Shown here in pieces: positions 33,387-42,956 of a stretch of DNA of 64,000 nt; within the stretch, counting starts at the first letter, position 1; every line of letters begins with the position of its first letter. Both the position numbers and the translations under genes were made by a program. Under the pieces are notes generated by a model. That model had not been told where the DNA came from and did no database searches. It saw only the letters and a program-made list of their open reading frames with translations. The DNA comes from Clostridiales bacterium UBA1758 (GTDB taxonomy: Bacteria; Bacillota; Clostridia; Oscillospirales; UBA1758), in NCBI GenBank assembly GCA_002315595.1, contig DCHG01000062.1, positions 1-64,000 on the forward strand, written 5' to 3'.

Positions 33387-35117
33387 ATGGAGAAACAGAT
33401 TCTTCTGGGTAACGCCGCTGTTGCCCGCGGTTTGTACGAAGCCGGATGCCGTGTCGTGTCCAGTTATCCCGGAACGCCGTCCACGGAAATTTCCGAGGTC
33501 GTCGCCGAATATCCCGAAGTCTATGCCGAATGGGCTCCGAACGAAAAGGTTGCAGTCGAAACCGCACTCGGTGCCGCAGTCGGTGGCGCACGCGCCTTTT
33601 CCGCAATGAAACACGTCGGTCTGAATGTGGCAGCCGACCCGGTATTTATTACCTCTTACACCGGCATTTCCGCAGGACTTGTCATCGGCGTTGCCGACGA
33701 TCCGGGAATGCACTCCTCGCAAAACGAGCAGGATAGTCGTCATTATGCGCGCGCCGCAAAGATCCCGATGCTCGAACCTTCGGACTCGCAGGAATGCAAG
33801 GACTTTGCGAAACTTGCCTTTGACCTTTCCGAAAAGTATGACACCTCCGTATTTCTTCGTCTTTCCACCCGCGTTTCCCATTCGCAGAGTGTTGTCACCA
33901 TCGAGCCGCGTGTGGAACACGAGATCGTCGAATATCAAAAAAACGCCCCGAAATATGTTATGATGCCAGGCTATGCCAAGGCGCGTCACATCGTCGTCGA
34001 AAAGCGACTCGAAGAACTGACCGAACTTGCCGGAAATATCGGTATCAATAAGATTATTCCGGGCTCCAACCGCCTCGGCGTCATTGCCGCTGGTATTTCC
34101 TATCAGTACGCACGGGAAGCCTTCGGTGACGAGGCAAGTTACCTCAAACTCGGTATGGTTTGGCCGATCAATCCCGAACTCGTCAAAAAATTCGCCGCAT
34201 CTGTCGACCGTGTTGTTGTCGTCGAAGAAGGCGAAGCCTTTATCGAGGGCATTGTCCGCGCACTTGGCATTGAGGTCACGGGCAAGGACGTCCTGCCGTA
34301 CTGCGGCGAATACAACCCGATCATGCTCCGTGAACTGATTGCGGGCGAAAAGGCGGATGCGGATGCTCCCACCGCCGCACCGGCGCGTCCTCCGTTGATG
34401 TGCCCCGGTTGCCCGCACCGCGGAATTTTCTACACACTGTCGAAAATGAAACTCACGGTTTCCGGCGACATCGGATGCTATACGCTCGGTGCCACACCTC
34501 CGCTTCAGGCGATCGATACCACCTATTGCATGGGTGCGTCGATTTCGAGCCTGCACGGCATGATCAAGGCGCGTGGCAACGATTTTGCCAAAAAAGCCGT
34601 CGCCGTCATCGGTGACTCGACCTTTATGCACTCCGGCATGACGGGACTTCTGAACATTGTCTACAATAACACCCCTGCCACTGTCATCATCCTCGACAAC
34701 AGCATCACCGGCATGACGGGACATCAGGAAAACCCGGCGACCGGCAAAAATCTCAAAGGCGAGCCTGCCCCGATCCTCGATCTCGAAACACTGGTCAAAG
34801 CACTCGGCGTCAAACGCGTCCGCGTCTGCGATCCGTTCGACCTCAAAGGAAGCGAAGCGGTCATCCGTGAGGAACTGAACGCCGAAGAACCGAGCGTCGT
34901 CATCGCAAGACGCCCCTGCGCACTGCTCAAATCCTTCCAACGCGGTCCGGCGTTTGAGATCAGTGACAAATGCGTCGGCTGTAAACTCTGTATGCGTTGC
35001 GGTTGCCCCGCCATTTCGTTTGTTAACGGTAAGGCAAAAATCGACGCATCTCTCTGCGTCGGCTGCGGACTTTGCGCAAAACTTTGTCCGACCGGCAATA
35101 TCGTGGAGGCGAAGTAA
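33387..35117 (+). CDS. iorA: Indolepyruvate:ferredoxin oxidoreductase, alpha subunit
   Basis: 576 residues. TPP-dependent 2-oxoacid oxidoreductase: the N-terminal pyrimidine domain has SYPGTPSTEI and WAPNEKVAVETALGA, the TPP domain has CPGCPHRGIFY and GDIGCYTLG with GDSTFMHSGMTGLLN and DNSITGMTGHQ. The C-terminal 45 residues hold two ferredoxin-type clusters (CVGCKLCMRCGCP and CVGCGLCAKLCPTG). With IorB it oxidatively decarboxylates aryl-pyruvates from Trp, Phe and Tyr to aryl-acetyl-CoA, reducing ferredoxin, in the anaerobic cytoplasm. AGAGGGTG site. Confidence 0.96.
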   Translation: MEKQILLGNAAVARGLYEAGCRVVSSYPGTPSTEISEVVAEYPEVYAEWAPNEKVAVETALGAAVGGARAFSAMKHVGLNVAADPVFITSYTGISAGLVIGVADDPGMHSSQNEQDSRHYARAAKIPMLEPSDSQECKDFAKLAFDLSEKYDTSVFLRLSTRVSHSQSVVTIEPRVEHEIVEYQKNAPKYVMMPGYAKARHIVVEKRLEELTELAGNIGINKIIPGSNRLGVIAAGISYQYAREAFGDEASYLKLGMVWPINPELVKKFAASVDRVVVVEEGEAFIEGIVRALGIEVTGKDVLPYCGEYNPIMLRELIAGEKADADAPTAAPARPPLMCPGCPHRGIFYTLSKMKLTVSGDIGCYTLGATPPLQAIDTTYCMGASISSLHGMIKARGNDFAKKAVAVIGDSTFMHSGMTGLLNIVYNNTPATVIILDNSITGMTGHQENPATGKNLKGEPAPILDLETLVKALGVKRVRVCDPFDLKGSEAVIREELNAEEPSVVIARRPCALLKSFQRGPAFEISDKCVGCKLCMRCGCPAISFVNGKAKIDASLCVGCGLCAKLCPTGNIVEAK

Positions 35118-35118
35118 G

Positions 35119-35718
35119 ATGAAAAACGAAAAGGTTACAAATATTCTCATCGTCGGTGTCGGCGGTCAGGGTTCCCTGCTCGCCAGCCGAATTATCGGCG
35201 CACTGTACATAAATCGCAATATTGAGGTTAAAATAAGTGAAGTCCACGGAATGTCGCAGCGCGGCGGCAGTGTTGTCACCCACGTCCGCGCAGGTGACGG
35301 CGTTGCTTCGCCGATTGTCGCCCCCGGTGAAGCCGACATTCTCATTTCCTTTGAGGAACTGGAATCCCTCCGTTGGGCGCACTATCTCCGCAAAGGCGGT
35401 TCCGCCGCCGTTTCGACGCAGACCATTCCGCCCGCATCCGTTCTTTCCGGTGCCGTTGCGTACCCGGAAGGAATCGTCGATGAACTGAAAACCCGTGGAA
35501 TTCGTCTTGCCGCCTTTGATGCGCTTGCCGCCGCCGTTTCCGCCGGTACCGCAAAGGCCGCAAATGTGGCACTTCTCGGTGCGGCGTCCGTGTTTTTTGA
35601 CTTTACCGAGGAAGAATGGCTGAAAGCCCTCTCCGAATGTGTCAAGCCGAAATTCCTTGAACTCAACATCGCCGCCTTCAAGGCCGGTGAAGCCGCGGCG
35701 AAGGAGGCCGTCAAGTAA
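35119..35718 (+). CDS. iorB: Indolepyruvate:ferredoxin oxidoreductase, beta subunit
   Basis: 199 residues from ATG 35119, immediately after iorA, with GGAGG inside the end of iorA. The pyruvate-ferredoxin gamma-type domain is shown by [39 protein letters not shown] and [14 protein letters not shown]. It completes the heterodimer with IorA. Two bases after its stop paaK begins. Confidence 0.96.
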   Translation: MKNEKVTNILIVGVGGQGSLLASRIIGALYINRNIEVKISEVHGMSQRGGSVVTHVRAGDGVASPIVAPGEADILISFEELESLRWAHYLRKGGSAAVSTQTIPPASVLSGAVAYPEGIVDELKTRGIRLAAFDALAAAVSAGTAKAANVALLGAASVFFDFTEEEWLKALSECVKPKFLELNIAAFKAGEAAAKEAVK

Positions 35719-35719
35719 T

Positions 35720-37018
35720 ATGTGGAACGAAAAATGCGAGGCAATGTCCCGCGATGAAATGACAACTCTTCAAGGGGAGCGTCTCGTAAAAACCGTCCGC
35801 AGAGTTTACGACAACACGCCCGCTTATCGTGCGAAGATGGACGAGATCGGCGTCAAGCCCGAGGATATTCGTTCCCGCGAAGACCTCGTCAAACTTCCTT
35901 TCACCGTCAAAACCGACCTGCGCGACAATTACCCGTTCGGGATGTTCGCCTGCCCGCGTACCGACATCGTGCGTATACATGCGTCCTCCGGCACCACGGG
36001 CAAGCAGACGGTCGTCGGCTATACGCGCAGCGACCTTGAAAACTGGAGCGAAGTCGTTGCGCGTGCCTACACCGCGGCAGGTGCAACGAAGGATTCCGTC
36101 ATCCATATTTCCTATGGTTACGGCTTGTTCACCGGCGGTCTCGGCGCACATTACGGCTCCGAACGCGTCGGGGCAACCACCGTCCCCGTGTCCGTCGGCA
36201 ACACCAAGCGTCAGATCCAGTCGCTGATCGACTTCGGCGCGACTATGATCTGCTGTACGCCATCGTACGCCATCCACCTTGCCGAAACCATTGACGAAAT
36301 GGGCATCGACAAATCCCTGCTCAAACTCCGTAGCGGTTGTTTCGGTGCCGAACCGTGGACGGAAGAAATGCGTAAGCAGATCGAAGCGGGCTTAAATCTT
36401 TCCGCCTTCGATATCTACGGCCTGTCCGAGATCATGGGTCCCGGTGTGGCATTTGAATGTCCCGCAAAAAAAGGTCTGCACATCAACGAAGACCATTTTA
36501 TCCCCGAAATTCTCGATCCCGATACGGGGCTTCCCGTCCCCGACGGCGACGAAGGCGAATTGACCTTCACCTGTATCACAAAAGAGGCTCTACCGCTGAT
36601 CCGTTATCGCACGCACGACATCGCCCGCCTTATTCCCGGTAAATGCGAATGTGGGCGCACGCTGATTCGAATGAGTAAGCCCGTCGGACGTACGGACGAT
36701 ATGCTCATCATCCGCGGTGTCAATGTCTTCCCGTCCCAGGTCGAAAGCGTGCTTCTCGGCATCAACGGCGCGGCAGGCGCACATTTCCAACTTGTCGTTG
36801 ACCGTCAGGGAAGCCTTGATACGCTTGAAATCCGTGTCGAGATGAGTCCCGAATTCTTCTCCGATGAAGTCCGCGAAATTGCCGCACTCGAACGCCGTAT
36901 CCGCCGTGAGGTGGAAAGCGTCCTCGGTATCGCGGCACAAATTCGTCTTGTCGAACCGAAAAGTCTTGAACGCACGGACGGCAAAGCAAAACGCGTTGTC
37001 GACCTGCGCAAACTGTAA
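35720..37018 (+). CDS. paaK: Phenylacetate-CoA ligase (aryl-acid acyl-CoA synthetase)
   Basis: 432 residues. ANL-superfamily signature [16 protein letters not shown] with Ser89 to Lys95, then [29 protein letters not shown] and [10 protein letters not shown]. It joins arylacetates to CoA with ATP to AMP turnover; next to iorAB it probably runs in reverse to make ATP from the aryl-acetyl-CoA formed. That direction is inference. The start overlaps the spacing after iorB; the long upstream frame is iorB in another phase. Confidence 0.94.
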   Translation: MWNEKCEAMSRDEMTTLQGERLVKTVRRVYDNTPAYRAKMDEIGVKPEDIRSREDLVKLPFTVKTDLRDNYPFGMFACPRTDIVRIHASSGTTGKQTVVGYTRSDLENWSEVVARAYTAAGATKDSVIHISYGYGLFTGGLGAHYGSERVGATTVPVSVGNTKRQIQSLIDFGATMICCTPSYAIHLAETIDEMGIDKSLLKLRSGCFGAEPWTEEMRKQIEAGLNLSAFDIYGLSEIMGPGVAFECPAKKGLHINEDHFIPEILDPDTGLPVPDGDEGELTFTCITKEALPLIRYRTHDIARLIPGKCECGRTLIRMSKPVGRTDDMLIIRGVNVFPSQVESVLLGINGAAGAHFQLVVDRQGSLDTLEIRVEMSPEFFSDEVREIAALERRIRREVESVLGIAAQIRLVEPKSLERTDGKAKRVVDLRKL

Positions 37019-37045
37019 TCGGGTTTTCGAGGAAAGGAAGTCAAT

Positions 37046-37465
37046 ATGTATATCACACAAATCTCCGTCTTTATCGAAAACAAGCCCGGCCGTCTGTGTG
37101 AAGTGACTGAACTGCTGAGCAATCACCATATCGACCTGCGCGCGATGTGTTTGGCGGACACCGCCGATTTCGGGATTCTTCGTATTATCGTCAACGATCC
37201 CGATACCGTCGTGGAAATCCTGCGAAACGCCGGTCTGACTGTTCGTTTGACAAAAGTCTTGGGCGTCGCCCTTCCCGATCATCCGGGTGCGTTGTCATCC
37301 GTTCTCACCGTTCTGCGTGATTCTGGAATTGCCGTCGAATACGCCTACGCCTTCATCGCCCGTGTCGAAAGCCGCGCAAGCGTCATTTTGAAAGTCGGAT
37401 CCATCGAAGCCGCCGCTTCGGCGTTGGAGCAGGCAAATGTCACGCTTCTCGGCACAATCGAATGA
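37046..37465 (+). CDS. Tandem ACT-domain protein
   Basis: 139 residues forming two ACT repeats: MYITQISVFIENKPGRLCEVTELLSN... and VLGVALPDHPGALSSVLTVLRDSGIAVEYAYAF. Such proteins follow ior-paaK in many anaerobes and probably sense aromatic amino acids, though no partner is proven. AAAGGAAG site, 27 bases after paaK, so it belongs to the same transcript. Confidence 0.92.
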   Translation: MYITQISVFIENKPGRLCEVTELLSNHHIDLRAMCLADTADFGILRIIVNDPDTVVEILRNAGLTVRLTKVLGVALPDHPGALSSVLTVLRDSGIAVEYAYAFIARVESRASVILKVGSIEAAASALEQANVTLLGTIE

Positions 37466-37556
37466 TTTTTGTCTTGAAAAACGCGGAAAAAGAGTCTATT
37501 ATATAACTTGTCTGAATTTGATCAAGTGCCCGTTTCGGGACGAATAGGAGTTTACG

Positions 37557-38249
37557 ATGGATACTTATCAGGCCAATCCCGAAAAAAAACTGAATATTAC
37601 CGTCAACGGCATCGAATGGATGCGAATCCCCGTCCGTACCCATGTCATCGGCGAAAATGACAATATCTGCGAGGTCGCGGCAAAATATCCCGCCCCGCTG
37701 ATGCAGGACGGCGACCTTCTTTTCATTTCCGAAAAATGTGTCGCCTGCACGCAAAAGCGCGCCATTCCGATGAAAGACATCAAGCCACGCAAACTTGCGG
37801 TATTTCTTTCGCACTATGTTTACAAATCCCCTTACGGCATCGGTCTCGGCATCCCGGAAACCATGGAAATGGCTCTTCGGGAATGCGGTGTGCCGCGTAT
37901 TCTTTTCGCTGCAGCGATCAGCGTAATCGGCAAAATTCTCGGCAAACGCGGTTGGTTCTATGATGTTGCGGGTTACCGTGCAAAAAGCATCGACGGTCCG
38001 ACCAAAAACACCATTCCGCCGTACAACGAATATGTCGTTCTCGGTCCGATCAACCCCGACAAGATCGCGGGCGAAATTTCCGCAAAGATCGGTCACCCGG
38101 TCGCCATCGTCGACGCAAATGACTTCAATGTCGATATTCTCGGTGCGTCTCAGGGCGTTGACCGCGCCTTTGTTGCCGCCGCGATCAAGGATAACCCCCT
38201 CGGTCAGAGCCATCAGCAGACTCCGATGGGCATTTTGAGAAAAGCATGA
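37557..38249 (+). CDS. CofE-like protein (coenzyme F420-0:glutamate ligase family)
   Basis: 230 residues. The family motif is visible as PVRTHVIGENDNICEVAAKYPAPLMQDGDLLFISEK, then SPYGIGLGIPETMEMALRECG and a C-terminal PVAIVDANDF. Archaeal and actinobacterial CofE adds gamma-linked glutamates to F420-0. No other F420 gene is in the window, so the true substrate in this organism is unknown. It overlaps the next gene by four bases (ATGA), so it is coupled to the PLP enzyme. TAGGAG ribosome site; the 91-base gap after the ACT gene holds no clear terminator. Confidence 0.8.
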   Translation: MDTYQANPEKKLNITVNGIEWMRIPVRTHVIGENDNICEVAAKYPAPLMQDGDLLFISEKCVACTQKRAIPMKDIKPRKLAVFLSHYVYKSPYGIGLGIPETMEMALRECGVPRILFAAAISVIGKILGKRGWFYDVAGYRAKSIDGPTKNTIPPYNEYVVLGPINPDKIAGEISAKIGHPVAIVDANDFNVDILGASQGVDRAFVAAAIKDNPLGQSHQQTPMGILRKA

Positions 38250-39478
38250 CAAAAGATTTCACCAAACTTGCCGCGGCCGCAGAAACCGCGGCTTCCGCGC
38301 GTTTTGCGGAAATTGACCGCATTGCGGAAGAAAACACGCTCCGCGTACTGGACGCCTTCCGCCGCAATCGCGTTTCCGATTCACTGTTTTCCGGCACGAC
38401 CGGCTATGGCTATGACGACGCCGGTCGTGACACGCTCGACAGGATTTTTGCCGAACTTTTCGGTGCGGAAGACGCCCTCGTCCGCACGGGATTCGTCAAC
38501 GGAACGCACGCGATCACCTGCTCTTTATTTGCCGCTGCCGTCCCGGGAAAGGACATTCTTTCACTGACGGGACTTCCGTATGATACCCTTCGTACGGTCA
38601 TCGGTATTGCGGGCGACGCGCCCGGCTCATTGAAAGAATACGGTGTCGGATTTCGTTCCATTCCACTCGGTGAAGGTGAGCAATACTACCGTTCCATCAC
38701 CGAAGCCGTTTCCAAGGGTGGACTTTGTTGTGCCGCAATCCAGCGTTCCCGCGGCTATGAAACCCGTCGTGCGCTATCCGTCGGAGAGATCGAAAAAATG
38801 ATCGCCGCCGTCCGTATGGCGAACAAGGATCTTCCGATCATCATTGACAACTGCTACGGCGAATTCACCGAAACCCGCGAGCCGACTCATGTCGGTGCAA
38901 CACTGATTGCAGGCTCGTTGATCAAAAATCCCGGTGGCGGACTTGCCCCGACGGGCGGTTATATCGCGGGGGATGCGAAATTCGTTGAACGAGCCGCGGC
39001 TCGTCTGACCTGCCCCGGAATCGGCCGTGAATGCGGAAGTACCAACGGCATGAACCGCGCACTGTATCAAGGACTTTTTCTTGCACCGCATACCACGGCA
39101 CAGGCGATCAAGACCTCTGTTTTCGCCGCTTATATCTGCGATATGCTCGGTTTCGATGTTTTCCCGAAACCGGACGATCCCAGATGCGATATTATTCAGA
39201 CAATTCAATTTCATGATCCCGATAAACTTCTCGCTTTCTGTCGCGGAATTCAGTCCGCCTCCCCGGTGGATGCACACCTCACGCCGGAGCCGTGGGAAAT
39301 GCCCGGTTACGATTGCCCCGTGGTCATGGCGGCGGGGACTTTTATTCAAGGTTCTTCGATCGAACTTTCCGCCGACGCACCGATGCGTGAGCCGTACACC
39401 GTGTATATTCAGGGCGGTCTGACCTATGAATCGGGCAAGGCGGGCATTCTCAACGCACTGAAAGCGATGGATGAATGA
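38246..39478 (+). CDS. Methionine gamma-lyase family / aluminium-resistance PLP enzyme
   Basis: 410 residues. Fold-type I PLP enzyme of the PF06838 type (YnbB): VNGTHAITCSLFAA, IIIDNCYGEFTE with Asp201, and GSLIKNPGGGLAPTGGYI with the PLP-binding Lys227. The family is annotated as aluminium resistance or methionine gamma-lyase but the natural reaction is not settled. Translation is coupled to the CofE-like protein upstream and to the oxidoreductase downstream (overlapping start). Confidence 0.92.
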   Translation: MTKDFTKLAAAAETAASARFAEIDRIAEENTLRVLDAFRRNRVSDSLFSGTTGYGYDDAGRDTLDRIFAELFGAEDALVRTGFVNGTHAITCSLFAAAVPGKDILSLTGLPYDTLRTVIGIAGDAPGSLKEYGVGFRSIPLGEGEQYYRSITEAVSKGGLCCAAIQRSRGYETRRALSVGEIEKMIAAVRMANKDLPIIIDNCYGEFTETREPTHVGATLIAGSLIKNPGGGLAPTGGYIAGDAKFVERAAARLTCPGIGRECGSTNGMNRALYQGLFLAPHTTAQAIKTSVFAAYICDMLGFDVFPKPDDPRCDIIQTIQFHDPDKLLAFCRGIQSASPVDAHLTPEPWEMPGYDCPVVMAAGTFIQGSSIELSADAPMREPYTVYIQGGLTYESGKAGILNALKAMDE

Positions 39479-40041
39479 TGACTCTTTACATCAACGCCTG
39501 CGTGCGTCCCAAATCCAGAACGAACCGTCTTGCTCACGCACTGCTTGACCGCTTGGGCGATTTTGATGAAATCAGACTCGACGGTCTTCGGTTGGAACCG
39601 ATGACGGCGGAGCGTCTTGCGCTCCGTACCGAACTGATGACAAAGGGCGATTTTTCCGATCCAATCTTCGATCAGGCGAAAAAGTTCGCTTCCGCGGAAC
39701 ATATCGTTATCGCCGCCCCTTTTTGGGATCTTTCCTTTCCCGCAGAATTGAAAACCTATATCGAAAACATTTTTGTTGTCGGTCTGACCTCGGTTTATGA
39801 CGAAAACGGCGTACCGCACGGTCTTTGTAAGGCAAAAAAACTATGGTATGTCACGACTGCGGGCGGGTATTTTGATCCGCGTTTCGGGTACGATTACATT
39901 AAAGAACTCGTCGGACATTATTTCGGGATTTCGGATACCGAACTGATCTATGCCGAATGTCTTGACCTTATCGGAAAAGACGCAGAATTCATTTTGTCCG
40001 AAACAATCAAAAACAAAATTGATGACAAATCGTTTTTTTGA
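39475..40041 (+). CDS. NAD(P)H dehydrogenase (quinone) / flavodoxin-fold FMN oxidoreductase
   Basis: 188 residues. Flavodoxin-like fold of the AzoR/MdaB group: LYINACVRPKSRTNRLAHALLD at the phosphate loop, AEHIVIAAPFWDLSFPAELKTYIENIF, and YVTTAGGYF. It probably reduces quinones, flavins or azo compounds with NAD(P)H. The start overlaps the PLP-enzyme stop; ATGATG gives two adjacent start codons (39475 and 39478). Last gene of the unit. Confidence 0.85.
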   Translation: MMTLYINACVRPKSRTNRLAHALLDRLGDFDEIRLDGLRLEPMTAERLALRTELMTKGDFSDPIFDQAKKFASAEHIVIAAPFWDLSFPAELKTYIENIFVVGLTSVYDENGVPHGLCKAKKLWYVTTAGGYFDPRFGYDYIKELVGHYFGISDTELIYAECLDLIGKDAEFILSETIKNKIDDKSFF

Positions 40042-40070
40042 TTGACAAATCGCGATATTTTCAGTATAAT
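40042..40070 (+). promoter_or_regulatory. Consensus sigma-A promoter for T-box-valS-folC
   Basis: Perfect consensus: TTGACA (40042-40047), 17-base spacer, TATAAT (40065-40070). Confidence 0.92.
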
Positions 40071-40076
40071 TGTGGA

Positions 40077-40300
40077 ACAAAAGCTATGACGAAGACAACG
40101 CCGTCGCAGAACACTTTTCAGAGAGTCGGGGATGCTGTGAGCCCGGCAGGTGAAGACGGAACGGTCACTTCCGAGCCCATCGGGGATAACCCGATGCGTC
40201 CGCGCACGTTAAGCGCATACGAGAGGGCTCTTTTTTAGAGTCAACTTGGGTGGTACCACGGTATTTTTTCGCCGTCCCAAATTCGGGACGGCGTTTTTTT
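40077..40300 (+). ncRNA. T-box leader (valine-responsive) upstream of valS
   Basis: A tRNA-sensing leader. Stem I spans roughly 40085-40220, with the specifier GTC (Val) at 40164-40166 followed by the usual AC. The T-box sequence is TGGGTGGTACCACGG at about 40246-40261. The terminator stem CGCCGTCCC with its complement (40270-40278 and 40285-40293) is followed by seven T. When uncharged tRNA-Val (GAC) binds, the antiterminator should form and valS be transcribed. Confidence 0.95.
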
Positions 40301-40322
40301 ATTATAATTTAGGAGTGTTACT

Positions 40323-42956
40323 ATGAACGAAGAACTGGCAAAGGTGTATGATCCGAAAGCCGTTGAAGACCGCATTTATCAAATGTGGATCGATGGAAAC
40401 CGGTTTCATGCCGACGTCGACAAAACGAAAAAGCCTTTCAGCATTGTTATGCCGCCCCCGAATGTCACGGGACAGTTGCATCTCGGTCACGCATTTGACT
40501 GCACCCTACAGGATATTCTTGTCCGCACCAAAAGAATGCAGGGCTATTCCGCCCTTTGGCTCCCCGGCACCGACCACGCTGGAATCGCAACCCAGATCAA
40601 ACTCGAGGAAAAGATCCGCAAAGAAGAAGGTCTGACGCGTTATGATCTCGGTCGAGAAGAATTCCTTCGCCGTACTTGGGAATGGAAGGAAGCCTACGGC
40701 AACCGCATTGTGAAACAACAGAAAAAACTCGGCTCCTCCTGCGATTGGGAGCGTTCCCGCTTCACTATGGATGAGGGATGTTCCAAAGCCGTCCGTGAAG
40801 TCTTTGTTTCTCTTTATGAAAAAGGATTGATCTACAAAGGCAAACGAATCACCAACTGGTGTCCGAAATGCCGCACCGCACTTTCCGATGCCGAGGTTGA
40901 ATATTCCGAACAAGCCGGTCATTTTTGGCATATTCGCTATCCGATCGTCGGATCGGACGAATATCTGATCATTGCCACCACCCGCCCCGAAACCCTTTTG
41001 GGCGACTCTGCGCTCGCCGTTCACCCCGATGATGAACGTTACACCGCATTTGTCGGCAAAAAGGTCATCCTGCCCCTTGTCGGTCGTGAAATTCCGATCG
41101 TCGCCGATGAATACGTCGAAAAGGACTTCGGTACCGGCGTCGTAAAGATCACCCCATGCCATGATCCGAACGACTTTGAGGTCGGTCTTCGCCATAATCT
41201 CGAACAAATTCTTGTCCTCGACAACGACGCAAAGATTAACTCGAACGGCGGAAAATACGAAGGTCTTGACCGCTACGAGGCACGCAAACAGATCGTCGCA
41301 GATCTCGATGCCGGCGGCTACCTCGTCAAGGTCGAGGATCACGCCCACAATGTCGGTGCCTGCTACCGTTGCGGTACGACCGTAGAGCCGATGGCGAGCG
41401 ATCAATGGTTTGTTAAAATGGCACCTCTCGCCAAAGAAGCACTCCGTGCCGAACGCGAAGGCGAGGTCAACTTTGTCCCTGATCGTTTCTCCAAAATTTA
41501 CGAAAACTGGATGGAAAATGTTCACGACTGGTGCATTTCCCGTCAACTTTGGTGGGGACATCAAATTCCCGCATGGTACTGCGACGAATGTGGTCACACC
41601 ACCGTTTCCCGTGAAGATGCAACGGAATGTGAACATTGCCACAGCAAAAAAATCCATCGTGAGGAGGATGTTCTCGACACTTGGTTCTCCTCCGCACTCT
41701 GGCCGTTCTCCACGCTCGGTTGGCCGGAAAAAACGCCCGAACTCGACTATTTCTATCCGACGAGCGTTCTGGTCACAGGTTACGATATTATTTTCTTCTG
41801 GGTTTCCCGTATGGTCTTCTCCGGGCTTGCCCATACCGGTAAATCGCCGTTCAACACCGTTTTGATCCACGGTCTAATCCGTGACTCACAGGGCAGAAAA
41901 ATGTCGAAGTCCCTCGGTAACGGCATTGATCCGCTTGAAGTCGTCGATAACTATGGTGCGGACGCCCTCCGCTTTACCATTGCCACAGGCAATTCCCCCG
42001 GAAACGACGCCCGCTTCTATATGGAGCGTGTCGAAGCAAACCGCAACTTTTGCAACAAAATTTGGAACGCTTCGCGCTTTGTCCGCATGAATCTCACCGT
42101 CGAGGATTCCAAACTTCCCGCCGTCGATCAACTTCGTTTGGAGGATAAATGGATTCTCACTAAACTCAACGGACTGATCAACGAAATGACCGACAATATC
42201 GAGCGTTTTGAACTCGGCGTCGCCGCTTCCAAAATCTACGACTTCTTCTGGGATGATTTCTGCGACTGGTATATTGAACTCGTCAAGCCGCGTCTGAACG
42301 GCGGCCAAGATTCGGAAAACGCACAACGCGTGCTTTGTCATGTACTTTCTACCGCGCTTGCGCTCCTGCACCCGTTCATGCCGTTCATCACCGAAGAGAT
42401 TTGGCAGCATCTGCCACATACCGGCGAGGCTCTCATCGTCGCAAAATGGCCGGAATTCAATGCCGAATACGATTTCCCGAAGGAACGCGAAGGATGTGAA
42501 GCAGTCATCGACATCATTCGTTCCATCCGCAATCGTCGCAGTGAAATGAATGTCCCGCCGTCCCGTAAAGCGCATGTTTACATCGTCACAGAATATGCCG
42601 ATGTGTTCCGTTCCGCCATTGCCCCGATCTCCAAACTCGCCAGTGCAGGTGAAGTAATGGTCGTTTCCGAAGCACCCGAAGGTGCTTCCGGCATGGTTTC
42701 TGCCGTCACCGGCGGTGCGACCGCCTATATGCCGATGGCTGATCTGATCGACTTTGAAGCAGAACGCGCCCGTTTGAATAAAGAACTCGAAAAGGCCGAG
42801 GGCGAACTTGCCCGCGTCCGCGGGAAACTCTCCAACGAGTCCTTTATCTCCCGTGCCCCTGCCCAAGTCGTTGATGCGGAACGCGCCCGTGAAGCGCAGG
42901 CCATCGCTCTGATTGCAAATCTCCGCGCCAGCCTTGACGCATTGGCAAATGCCTGA
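40323..42956 (+). CDS. valS: Valyl-tRNA synthetase
   Basis: 877 residues, the usual bacterial length. Class I motifs: [14 protein letters not shown] with HLGH at 53-56 and [11 protein letters not shown] with KMSKS at 526-530. The editing domain ([19 protein letters not shown]), zinc-type Cys pairs (CDECGHTT...CEHC), anticodon-binding domain and a C-terminal coiled-coil arm ([23 protein letters not shown]) are all present. TTAGGAG ribosome site. Controlled by the T-box. Its stop overlaps the folC start by one base. Confidence 0.98.
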   Translation: MNEELAKVYDPKAVEDRIYQMWIDGNRFHADVDKTKKPFSIVMPPPNVTGQLHLGHAFDCTLQDILVRTKRMQGYSALWLPGTDHAGIATQIKLEEKIRKEEGLTRYDLGREEFLRRTWEWKEAYGNRIVKQQKKLGSSCDWERSRFTMDEGCSKAVREVFVSLYEKGLIYKGKRITNWCPKCRTALSDAEVEYSEQAGHFWHIRYPIVGSDEYLIIATTRPETLLGDSALAVHPDDERYTAFVGKKVILPLVGREIPIVADEYVEKDFGTGVVKITPCHDPNDFEVGLRHNLEQILVLDNDAKINSNGGKYEGLDRYEARKQIVADLDAGGYLVKVEDHAHNVGACYRCGTTVEPMASDQWFVKMAPLAKEALRAEREGEVNFVPDRFSKIYENWMENVHDWCISRQLWWGHQIPAWYCDECGHTTVSREDATECEHCHSKKIHREEDVLDTWFSSALWPFSTLGWPEKTPELDYFYPTSVLVTGYDIIFFWVSRMVFSGLAHTGKSPFNTVLIHGLIRDSQGRKMSKSLGNGIDPLEVVDNYGADALRFTIATGNSPGNDARFYMERVEANRNFCNKIWNASRFVRMNLTVEDSKLPAVDQLRLEDKWILTKLNGLINEMTDNIERFELGVAASKIYDFFWDDFCDWYIELVKPRLNGGQDSENAQRVLCHVLSTALALLHPFMPFITEEIWQHLPHTGEALIVAKWPEFNAEYDFPKEREGCEAVIDIIRSIRNRRSEMNVPPSRKAHVYIVTEYADVFRSAIAPISKLASAGEVMVVSEAPEGASGMVSAVTGGATAYMPMADLIDFEAERARLNKELEKAEGELARVRGKLSNESFISRAPAQVVDAERAREAQAIALIANLRASLDALANA

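Noticed and set aside
33372..35150. 592-codon open frame antisense to iorA
   Set aside because: It is a mirror of the GC-rich iorA coding sequence with no ribosome site or family signature; iorA motifs are unmistakable.
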